64,000 bases of DNA from Vandiemenella viatica. Lineage: Eukaryota > Arthropoda > Insecta > Orthoptera > Morabidae. The DNA lies in contig JARYHS010009186.1 in the NCBI GenBank assembly GCA_031002005.1, positions 104,441,992 through 104,505,991 on the forward strand. Reading direction: 5' to 3'. The translations under genes and the position numbers were made by a program. Shown one piece after another: positions 55,041-64,000 of the stretch. Below the pieces are notes generated by a model that saw nothing but the letters and a program-made list of their open reading frames with translations, was not told the DNA's origin and searched no databases. The number at the start of each line of letters is the position of its first letter. The first letter of the stretch is position 1.

Positions 55041-56829
55041 TCTCTGACTCTGTGTTTATGTATCTTCATATAGTCAAGTTACTGTGGGTGATTTCCAGTG
55101 TTATATTAGTGACAGATTTCTGGGTGCTTTAATTTATGTATGATTTTAATTTAATAATATCTGTTAAAATTTAATTAAAATATATTTTGAATGAAAAAGG
55201 GTTCAAAAATTATAAATATTTGTAGGATAACAGACAGATTATCCTAGACTGACATTACATATTTTAATGTATAATATATCTTTGAATTTTGGTGTTCCTT
55301 GGCAAAGACCAGTTGGTTTTACTCTTGGAAAGTTTCCATAGCAACGAGTGTGTTGCCTGGGTTGGTTGGCACATAAGGAGAACTTGCATATCAGAAGTCC
55401 GATTTTGTAATTAACGTGGTGTGTTGGAGTTCATTAAAACTGATTTAAACTGTGTAAAGTTTATGACTATCATTCCATTTACTTAGTCTAACAGCACGAT
55501 CAGTAAAAATAAAATGAATAATGCAACAGCAGTTAAACCACGATTATTAATAATTAAGAATAAATCATGGGAAATATAATAAAAACTCGTCGGAAATACA
55601 ACATATTGAAAAATCATAACGCGCATGTAAATCTAGGCTGTCATAACCTGACAATTTATTCTTATATACTGTACATGGGATACATTTGCAAATACTGTAT
55701 GTTCAATTTAACTTCAGTACAAATTTAAAAACAAACACTAGCATCTTGGTGACACAACTACGATATGCCTGAAATATGAATCTGTTTACGAAATGGAATA
55801 AACTAGTCATTTCAGCTAGCAGTACAGTAATTTACAAATTTTATACATTTTACAAGTAAAATTACAAGAAATCAAATAGGCAAGTTTTTACTTTTATAAG
55901 TGACGAATGTCTATCAATGCTCTGGTTCTAGCTCACTGGAAGTCGGTGGACTTCTCAAGCAAATCTCTTTGCCAGGGCGTTATTCGGGATGTAGAGCTTG
56001 GCTGAATTTTAGTACAATTCAGAGTAAATGTAGGAGTCTTTATCGTAACAGTCAGCATCGGGATCGACATGCAAACACCTCGATCTTCGCTCAAAGTACC
56101 TCAAGTCACACTTGTGCCAGCATGAATAGAAGCACTCGTAATTCACTACAGGTCGCCTCTTGACGGCTGCCAGTTGGTCTCGTGACTTCTCTCCTCAGAA
56201 GTCACCAGCCGAGACCACGTCCAGACGTCGCCTTCCGCCCTCGAAGACCCTCGGTACGATTCCCCTTCTCCAGATACGTCCGGACATGAAAAAAGATATT
56301 TTAAACAAGATATTAACTTAAAAGTAGACATTTTACTATAGGAGGGTCACAGTCAGACATACCCTTCGCGTCACTTCTCTTCACGCCGACTTATTCTCAC
56401 TGGCTGTGAGTTTTCCTTCCATGTCCACATTTCAGGGAATCGCGTTTATCTAACTCCCTCACGTTTTCATTGTTTGTCAAAGTCGCGCACCCACTTCGTG
56501 GGAAGACGATAATACACCGTGTCTGCCCTTCATCACATAACACGATTCGACACAGAATTCTCGATAGGTTCCCAGGCGCCTTAAATCCTTGCAACTCTGA
56601 GTTCTGCATGTACCATTCGACACAGTGTATTCGCAGACGTTTATTCATCCGAGCATACAGTTGACAATATCCAGTCCGTCCATCCTTTTCAGGAACTGCC
56701 TGGCAGCGGATGGCGACCCTCGGCTAACAGTCGTTCTCTCACCAAATAACTTCTTTTACTTAAACCACTGCGTGATTAAAGTAATTGTAATGTTATTTTA
56801 ACATTATAATATGTAGCCTTGTAGATGAA
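55041..56829. other. Unrecognised region, AT-rich then GC-moderate
   Basis: 55.0-55.9 kb is AT-rich. From 55.9 to 56.75 kb the composition is more balanced and holds short opposing frames (55900-56163 plus, 56146-56331 minus, 56397-56648 minus, 56470-56664 plus), none recognised. No repeat boundaries found. Confidence 0.4.
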
Positions 56830-57010
56830 TGATTCGATTTTTGGGTTAGCATTCGAAAAGTTTCGAACTGGATCCCCAATGGTTCAGTAAAGAATGAGAC
56901 AGTTTCTCGATATCCCTCAAGGAAAATGTCGGAATGGTTTCTTCAAATGCATGGCCAAATTCCTTCAAACTCTTTGTTGCCAATCCTCTCCCATCTCAAA
57001 TGTAATATCA
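56830..57010 (+). mobile_element. SINE-1, highly degenerate
   Basis: GGGTTAGCATTCGAAAAG, GTTTCGAACTGGATCCCC, AATGTCGGAATGGTTTCTTC and GCATGGCCAAATTCCTTC, then TCCTCTCCCATCTCAAATG follow the SINE-1 order. The middle of the core is replaced. Confidence 0.6.
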
Positions 57011-57146
57011 AGTAACTTTAAATAAACAATAAAAAAATCATTATAAATTACGGTATTACCAGATAACAGGTGCAGGTCAAGTTCCCAGATGGTATGCACT
57101 TCTTGATTGATGGTACTTCTACATTCTATTCGAGGCAAATTCAACA

Positions 57147-57366
57147 ACCGAGGATGGTGGGTGAGTGGTACCTCGCAATCCTAGCCTTCGGGAGGACGCG
57201 GGTTCGAATCCCTGAACGTTCGGTTATGCATGGTGTCCCGAAATCACTCCAGGCGAGTGCCGGGATAGTTCGTTCAGAAGGTCATGACCGAAGTTCTTTC
57301 TGTTCCTTGCCCCCAGTCTTTTCCCTTCAACGTCGATGAATCGTAAAGCCCAAGGAAAAAGAAAGC
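57147..57366 (+). mobile_element. SINE-1, full length, diverged
   Basis: Head GAGGATGGTGGGTGAGTGGT with a good B box GGTTCGAATCC. The core has CATGGTGTCCCGAAATCACT, CCAGGCGAGTGCCGGGATAG and TCATGACCGAAGTTCTTTC. The tail has AACGTCGATGAATCGTAAAG and an A-rich end. The 89-codon frame at 57070-57339 reads through it. Confidence 0.85.
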
Positions 57367-60240
57367 TCAATCAATCTTATTTTGTATTTGGACGGTCCAT
57401 GGTAGCAATGAAACCTCTTGCGTATTAGGATTTTTGGTGTCTTTTTTATATTTCTTGAGGCCTCTGCCAAAATTACTTTTCATCTCAGCAACCGTTGCCG
57501 AGCAGCATTTAGAAACCTTCAAGTTCTTGAACTTCATGTTTCTGATACCCGACTGGCTTCTGTCTACAGGTCAGTGTTATCAAAGGACAATTTTCATGAT
57601 TATAGTGAAACCGAGAGGACGGTTTAAAAGACACTGGAAAAGGTTTAACCAAACCACTTGCTGTATGGTTTGTTTCCAAGAATATGGAAGAATGGAAGAC
57701 GTTTAGTATGTTCTATTATAAATTTTATATTCATTAACAGATATCATTTCGGTTAAACGACAGATCAAAAGCTAAAGCTGCGTTCTCATGTAGCCAGTTG
57801 ACAAATGTATATTGTTTATATCTCAACCTCTGAGATGACACATCGAACGTGAACCTGTGTCACTACACAATGACTGAGGGAGGAAATTTCTTGGAACAAT
57901 AATCTCTTACTGATCTGCTTTATAGCAAAGCTAGCAAGTAGTTTTGTTTGTGCAACGTATCAATGAAATTGTTCGATTCACGAATATGGTTACGTTTAGG
58001 TTTTTTTGTGAATCAGTTACATGTATGTTCCACTTCTAACTATAATTAAGGTGCAAAGTTTAAGAGGAATTTTTTAATAGAATTATCTGACATTGAAATG
58101 CTACATGGGCTTAGTGGAACGAAATGTACTGTTCATGAGGATACCTGATGAGTTTCTTGAATAGCTTTCCTAGTGGTCATAACACATATATGGTTCTGAA
58201 GAAATTTTGGATAGCTAAATACGTGTTATTAGGATAAAAAAAAATTACAAGTATTAGAAAATACACTGTAAACATTTTGTTTAAAAAATTGATACTGAAT
58301 GATATTTTTGCGCCATATAATGTAAAGTATATTATTTCTGATATAGAAGATGTGAGACGTATGCTTTTTTGCATCGCTGTAACATATCGCAGCAAACAGA
58401 ATTCTCGTATTTAAGTATCAAACAAGTCAACTATTTTTTTACATGTAATAGTATGTAAACAATTGCTTGTAAAATTTCCTCAGTATAAATAAATAAAGAT
58501 ATTTTTATTGCAGAGACAATCGAACCGCATTAAGAGCATTAGTGAATATGTTCCTATCTAAGATATGATGGCATAGTTTTTATATTTCTATTTCTCAAGA
58601 ATATTTTATTGATAATCATTTTTGTAAGTTCTATGTTCGATCATATTTACGTGCATATTGTGAATTTCCATTTAAATGATGATTATGATTGAAGTACAGT
58701 GAACTGATGTCAAGAGTTGAAAGATACTACATGAAAACACCGTTAAGAAATTACATATCCCGAGGATGTAATGGCTATAAAATTTCACCAATAACGTCCA
58801 AAGGCCTGATGGACGTCACCCAGCTTTCATATTATAATTATTTGCATGTAATGTTGAAACTTTCATGCCAAAATACAGCACTCTATTCTAATAAACTAAT
58901 ACGTAATGTGGTGATAATACCTTAACGATTGCGAAAAACTTTTGTCAGGAAACAGAGAAGCCGTGTAAAGAAATCAATAACTGAATGATGACTTGTAACT
59001 TAGTCATTTACCAACCAAGATCAATAGTAAATTTTTATTTAAGGCGAAATGTTTCATAACAAAAGCTTTTAGCTTAATGAGTAAGCTGGCCACTAGCATT
59101 TCTTTTTTTCCTTTCCCTTTCACGCTTGTATAATAGTTTTGCCAATATTCACAGTAAAGTTTTGTTTCCTGGTAAAAGAATAAACTCATTGAAAACACTT
59201 TTCTCCGAATGTCGTTTTTAAGATTCATCATCTTGATTTTTCTCTGTTTTTTCAGTCGTATTGTCTGAAAATTAGAAGGCAGAGATACATTGTTAACGTG
59301 TTTTGGATTTAATTTCTCACGAAATACTCTAATCAGAACAAATTTCTAAACTCTTACTTGGCTGCATGTTTGATCTCACACCAGTGGGTATGGGGTCAGT
59401 GAATGTCCATCTGTGACGGTTGTGATCAAAGGATGTAAAGGCGGAGAAATTACGAGACTAGACGGATAAATCGGAATTATAAGGTTTCCGAGATTTTCGT
59501 TTATGCCATTATTGCTACGGAACCGTATAAAACAATCCCTTCACACTTGGACGGTTAGATGATTTTTCTTTATATTGTTGAACCAAATCATACTTGACCC
59601 AATCTATCGTTGATACATTTAAAGTGCAGTCATCAGTCTGTTTGGGCGTCATCTGAGGAAAGCTGTGACTAATGCCACAAGCCGAGGAAGCCTGTAAATC
59701 TTGCCTGAGGTACCATAATTGCACGCCGAGTGAATTAGCGGCTGGGAGACTAAATTGGACGGCTGGTGGGACGAGATGGCGGCACGATTGACGGGTTATG
59801 TCGAGCCAATCCCTGCGCCGGGCCGTGTTCCGGGAAATGTTCCCGAAATTAGTTCACCCCTCCCTTGTCGAATTCATTTTCTAACCCGTGTAGCAATCGA
59901 CCCTATTAAGTCAGATTGTCGTTCTACGAGGAAAGAATTGTTGTGAAGAAATACCAGTCTATAATAGAAGTAAGGAAAAAAATCGAAAATTAAATCAAGA
60001 ATTATCGCCTATTAGCTCTTATTATTTTTTTACGTAAAAAAACTGCGATATGAAGAGCCACGCAGTCCTGTAAAACTGAGACTGATTGTATTTCGGAAAC
60101 ATAATCTCTGAATTTGCCAAAATATATAGTTAGCAGCTATTTGGGACTGCCGATAGAAGTTAAAACTTAAAACTAAGAATTCATACGCTCTACACATGGT
60201 ACTTATAGCTCTAGATATTCTAAATAATAATTCCGTCAGG
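57367..60240. other. 2.9 kb, mostly AT-rich, nothing recognised
   Basis: Short frames at 57418-57706 (two overlapping plus frames), 58177-58395, 58689-58925, 59004-59231 and 59515-59724 have no recognised motif. A GC-moderate patch at about 59700-59900 holds a 63-codon plus frame, also unrecognised. Confidence 0.4.
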
Positions 60241-60246
60241 TTATAT

Positions 60247-60332
60247 GAAAATCCTCGTTAGGAGAGGGATTCGAACCGAGAACCTTTCCTTCCCCAGTCA
60301 GACACCTTAACATCTGAGCTACCAGATAATTA
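60247..60332 (-). mobile_element. SINE-2 tRNA-like head only
   Basis: On the minus strand ATCTGGTAGCTCAGATGTTA (A box, complement 60305-60321) and TTCTCGGTTCGAATCCC (B box, complement 60267-60283) are spaced as in a tRNA. The anticodon arm does not form a clean 5-bp stem with a 7-base loop and the acceptor ends do not pair, so this is a SINE head, not a tRNA gene. Confidence 0.7.
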
Positions 60333-60446
60333 TAGTCATACTCTTAACATGACCGCGTCGGTGACGCGAACTGAAATTCTACCCATCCAAAAATCTCCCA
60401 ACGCACCTAAAGAAGTTTTCATTTCAAAAAATAAAATCTAATTTAG
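60333..60446. other. Short spacer between SINE-2 pieces
   Basis: Nothing recognised. Confidence 0.5.
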
Positions 60447-60698
60447 TCTACAACCCTAACGTAGGTCGAATCTTCCAGAAGGAGATGTACTAAGTTATCG
60501 TTTCAGAGGCAAGAAAGCCAATTCCTTTCGTCAGGGGCCTACAGATAATGTGGAATGGGAACCAAGGAAGGTCTCGGTGCAGCTCATATAATCATATACA
60601 ACTTCTAAAAATTCCTGCACTCCACGGGAACTCAGTTCGCCACCGGAGAGAAAAACTTTCGGAAGTAGCGCCTTAACCGCTGAGCAACAAGATCGCCT
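60447..60698 (-). mobile_element. SINE-2, near full length
   Basis: Same order as the 6.7-kb copy: a tail complement (GGTCGAATCTTCCAGAAGGA, TACTAAGTTATCGTTTCAG), middle (CAGCTCATATAATCATATAC, TTCTAAAAATTCCTGC) and head (complement CGCCTTAACCGCTGAGCAAC). It lies in the same orientation as the head fragment just upstream. The two differ in sequence and are separate insertions. Confidence 0.8.
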
Positions 60699-60737
60699 TG
60701 TTTTGAAATATACGCGTGCTAAGTATTATCACAAAAT

Positions 60738-60960
60738 AGGATTAAAAAACTGTGACTTTGTATGAACAACGTTGACAGAAATTAAGGTGAGGGGGGAAAT
60801 TAAACGTAATTAGTATTTTTCTATTTGTTTTAACATATACATATGCAAAGTTCCATTAAAATATTATAAAAAATATGTGTTCATACCATAGTTCCAACAG
60901 CCTACTGTCCACCTATAGAAGTTTTCACTCCTTAAAAAAATTAGGCATTCTTAATCAATA
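60738..60960 (-). mobile_element. Helitron E internal-repeat fragment
   Basis: TATGAACAACGTTGACAGAA, ATTTTTCTATTTGTTTTAAC and ATATGCAAAGTTCCATTAAA match one unit of the Helitron E tandem repeat in the orientation of E2. No terminus is preserved. Confidence 0.6.
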
Positions 60961-61859
60961 GTCCCACAACCCATAGTTCATTTTATTTTATTTTGCTTGA
61001 AGTTACGATTGATCCCGCCAGTGTAGTTCTGTGCGCTGAGGCGCAGCGCAGTGGATCGGAGCTGGGCAAAAGCCTAGGCCCCCGCGTACCAGCTGTTTCA
61101 GAAGGTTTTCCGCAGCATTAAAGTGAATGCATGACGGTCCCCAATCTCCCCCTCATAAAATACACATTTCGAAAACAGAAAATACATTTTTCACCCATAG
61201 AACAAGTTTCTGACACTGATGTCAACACTTTAGTTCCATCATTCCTATGTAGTACGATTTGGTAGGAGGTAAAAAATGCTTTGAGTGAGCAAGGGCATGC
61301 GGCCGTAAAATCAGTGATCTCATTTCGAAAATGCCAATGATGATTAAAAACTCTTCAGAGCAGCCGACACCAAAACTTTGGGATAAGGTGAAGAAGAAGG
61401 TTACCGTTGAAAGAACTCCGGTTTTAAAATCTTGATGTAAGATAACAAGTCGATGGTATATTCATCAAGAATACTTGCAGGTGTTATTCAAAACTTGCTA
61501 ATCGTAAATCTTGCCATTTGGATGCCGAAAAAAAATTACTTTAATTAAATAAGGTTAGACTAGTGTTATGCTTCAAGTAGTTTTTATAAAACAGTTTTTA
61601 CTAATTAACTAGCGTCTCCCCACTGCTTCTTACCTAAGTGTTAGGATGAATTAAAATGTATCTGGGTTCAAAATCAACTGAGGAAATACCAAAAATTAGA
61701 AAATTAAATGAAATACGAAATGTACTCACATTAATGAAAGTATCTGAGTGACTGATCTTTGCTCGGCATATTTCGAATTCAGATCAACAAAATCATAAGT
61801 TTTATTGAAGTTAAATGTTTTTCTTGAAGGCTTCCTTGGCATTTTGCGTGGTACAATTC
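60961..61859. other. Unrecognised region with a GC-richer patch
   Basis: A GC-rich patch (61015-61120) includes GTGCGCTGAGGCGCAGCGCA, which could form a short hairpin. The rest is AT-rich. No coding motif or repeat terminus. Confidence 0.4.
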
Positions 61860-62120
61860 CTTGTTCTGACCAAAGAGAAGCTTAACAAACATCGGTAGCG
61901 TTACTTGTACCTGAAACTACTACGAGATGAGTTAAGAGCCGTTTGCGAGACACGAAATACGACAACTGTTCTTTTTTGGCAAAATCGTGTTCCAAACCTA
62001 TAAATCATAACGTTTCCTACGTACGAAATTTCATCCAAATCTCTAAGCCATTTCAGAGATCGTCCTGTTTTACATCTCATAAATTGCTTTTAAACAAAAA
62101 TCCTATTGTTATGTTAAATA
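61860..62120 (-). repeat. Unclassified interspersed repeat, inverted copy
   Basis: On the minus strand AGATTTGGATGAAATTTCG, AGAACAGTTGTCGTATTTCG, TTTCAGGTACAAGTAACGCT and AAGCTTCTCTTTGGT recall the repeats at 27.5 and 28.7 kb in the same order. The 69-codon plus frame here is non-coding. Confidence 0.55.
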
Positions 62121-62639
62121 GCAATCTTAATACTAATCAAGATTACTGGTAATTAATTTAGACGAGTACATCATTAGTGCTAAATTCATTCCCTCCGTAG
62201 AACAATCCTTACATCTCGCATTAAACTCACATGTTCTGATACAATCGTACCTTTCCAAGAGATAAGAAAACAATTCCGAATAAAAGTATTCTTCGCGATG
62301 GCCATTAATTGAGCACAAGGTCAGACGCCTCAAAGCGCAAGCTTGCATTCTCCAGAACCGTGCTTTTTCACGCGTGCGTAGATTCAATTAATATTCATGT
62401 TTGTGTCAAAGAAACATACGGTAAAAAAGTAAACGATAACATTATAACGGCTAATATTGTTTTCAAAGAAGTTATGTAAGGTAAAGGAATTTGAAAAAAA
62501 ATCACATCTGCCAAAGGCAATATCTATTTTCTTAAATATCTACTTTTATTAAAATCTTGAGCATTGCTGCGTGTCAGCAACGGTAAAAAAATTTCTATTA
62601 GCATAAAGCCACGACAACGCCACCAGTTGCTTAAAAGTT
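62121..62639. other. AT-rich DNA, nothing recognised
   Basis: The 84-codon minus frame at 62133-62387 has no recognised motif. No repeat end seen. Confidence 0.45.
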
Positions 62640-62720
62640 TTTTATTCTTTAAAACTTTACTGCAGTTTCGACAAATACATCTTTGTCATCTTCAGAAGTA
62701 TGACACCTAAACAAAAATTC
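62640..62720 (-). mobile_element. Penelope-like terminal motif
   Basis: On the minus strand CTGAAGA (62695-62689), T, a perfect 6-bp stem GACAAA/TTTGTC (62687-62682 and 62675-62670) and GAAAC (62669-62665) follow each other exactly as at 54.6 kb. No reverse transcriptase frame is adjacent. The surrounding extent of the element is unknown. Confidence 0.5.
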
Positions 62721-64000
62721 ATGTTAAAATTGCACTATGATAAAATATATACATACAGCTTTTATCTTTAAAATATGACATAATACATACGTTAAAATTA
62801 CATAGGTGGAAGCATTATCACAATTCAGTCACTTCCGTGCGAAAGTTGCACATCGTCACGGTTCTTCCTTCCGTCTACTAGACGACATCTGTACGAGGCT
62901 GGCGACTTCCGCCAACCGACCAGTTAGATGTGTATCAACGAACTTCGTAAATTTTTTAGATGGCGCTACGTGGTATATTATTATGGCTACTTAAAAAGCA
63001 AATTTAGTTTACGGTGTAAAGATTGCATTATCGAATGATGGGCTGAGGTGCAAGTTTGCAGTATTCCTAAAATGATATCGTGGCTAAGATTATTTAAAAG
63101 AAGTGCTTAAATGTCATATAATAAAAATTGTAACATGATATTTAAAAATTGGTTAAAATCTACTTCATATATAAACAATAACTTAACTAATAGTATTTTT
63201 GAGGAGAAACGAACATTATAGACATATGTATTAAAATTTGTTATTCAGTTGAAATTACTGGCTTGAAGGCTTCTAAGAATTGTTTGTTAGCTAATTCCCG
63301 CTGGTCATTAAGCATATTACCATCATTTTTCATTAAATGCTTAAAGATTTCTAATTCTTAGATTAAAGTTTAAAAAACAAAACGATATTTAAATATGAAA
63401 TTTCATCCAAAACGTTAGAGCCGTCTACGAGGTACCAAATATATATAGATATAAAAACAATACTTTCTCGTTTAAAATTTAAGATACACTTCAATCAAAT
63501 TTTCCTTGCGAAAATAATAATTATAAAAATATTTTTAGGTGAATGTGAGTAAAAACAAATTTGTTATGCTACAAACAGCAAATAGTAGAGATAAAAGAAC
63601 ACACACAAAAAATCAGTTATTGCTGTAGGTGGTGATCACAATATCACGCAAAGTCTCAACAGGTATAGCTATAAAGGCACACTGGGTTAAAGGTTTTTCT
63701 AGTGAAATATAACGAGAAGTTCTCACAAACGAAGAGCTCACCACGACGAATGGCATTAGCGAGAGATATCCGAGATGTTATAGTATTTCCATGTTCGTAC
63801 TGAATTATTCTCCCTGTGAACTAACAGAAATAGCTAAAATATCGTGCTAAAAAATCTTGAGGTAAAGTACAGATTTTCGTTTGCTGCTCTAGTGCTCGGC
63901 CGCATGTTTTAAGCTAGACCAAAACCTTTCAAACTGTGCAAACCTCAACCAAATCAGTTCAAAAGTTTTTACGAGAGGCAGGATCAAAGAAACACAATCA
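62721..64000. other. Unrecognised AT-rich end of the window
   Basis: A 62-codon plus frame at 62806-62994 lies in a GC-moderate patch that may belong to the Penelope-like terminus before it. At 63395-63480, ATGAAATTTCATCCAAAACG and TACGAGGTACCAAATATATA recall the unclassified repeat of 27.5 and 61.9 kb. Nothing else is recognised. Confidence 0.4.

Noticed and set aside
60247..60332. Possible tRNA gene with TAGCTCAG and GGTTCGAATCC boxes
   Set aside because: Box spacing is tRNA-like, but acceptor ends are unpaired and the anticodon arm is not formed. The same head begins the SINE-2 copies nearby.

Overview
The window looks like nuclear DNA of an insect, most likely a polyneopteran (cockroach, termite, stick insect or orthopteroid). 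It is AT-rich and intron/intergenic-like, and I recognise no complete host gene. The repeats argue for the group: a tRNA-headed SINE family with a core domain widespread in polyneopteran insects, RTE- and Jockey-clade LINEs, Helitrons with PIF1 helicase remnants, a CGGBP1-like hAT transposase and Tc1 debris. The taxon is inferred from repeat types only.

Layout. 1-5.4 kb: unrecognised sequence with CpG-rich blocks (about 1.4-1.9, 3.66-3.83 and 5.12-5.41 kb). 5.45-9 kb: PIF1-type helicase remnant, SINEs of two families, a Penelope-like motif. 11.5-14.6 kb: hAT-like MITE with 8-bp target duplication, a foldback MITE, a 187-bp perfect palindrome. 15.9-24.1 kb: Tc1 transposase tail and a cluster of SINE-1 and SINE-2 copies. 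26.2-28.9 kb: a 47-base T run beside a SINE-2, then a block of unclassified repeat modules. 29.7-30.8 kb: hAT element with a CGGBP1-like transposase pseudogene. 31.07-36.62 kb: a Helitron that was hit twice, by a second Helitron in its 5' terminus and by an RTE LINE in its helicase gene. 37.1-37.6 kb: CpG-rich block. 37.7-42.2 kb: three more Helitrons, two of them tail to tail with internal tandem repeats. 42.6-45.7 kb: two Jockey-type LINE remnants, one carrying a SINE with a perfect 11-bp target duplication. 49.1-51.1 kb: Helitron relatives of the 31-kb element. 52.9-57.4 kb: a Harbinger-like MITE, a Penelope-like terminus and degraded SINEs. 57.4-64 kb: mostly unrecognised AT-rich DNA with SINE-2, Helitron and other repeat fragments.

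The genes do not form a pathway. All recognised coding sequence is mobile-element replication machinery (reverse transcriptase, Helitron helicase, hAT and Tc1 transposases) and all of it is broken. What can be reconstructed is the order of insertions. The Helitron at 31-36 kb is older than the Helitron and the RTE nested in it. The Jockey LINE is older than its SINE. I found no CRISPR array, rRNA gene or genuine tRNA gene, and no convincing undescribed system. The most unusual structures are the nested Helitrons, the tail-to-tail Helitron pair, the perfect palindrome, and a recurring ribozyme-like motif in unrelated-looking repeats.
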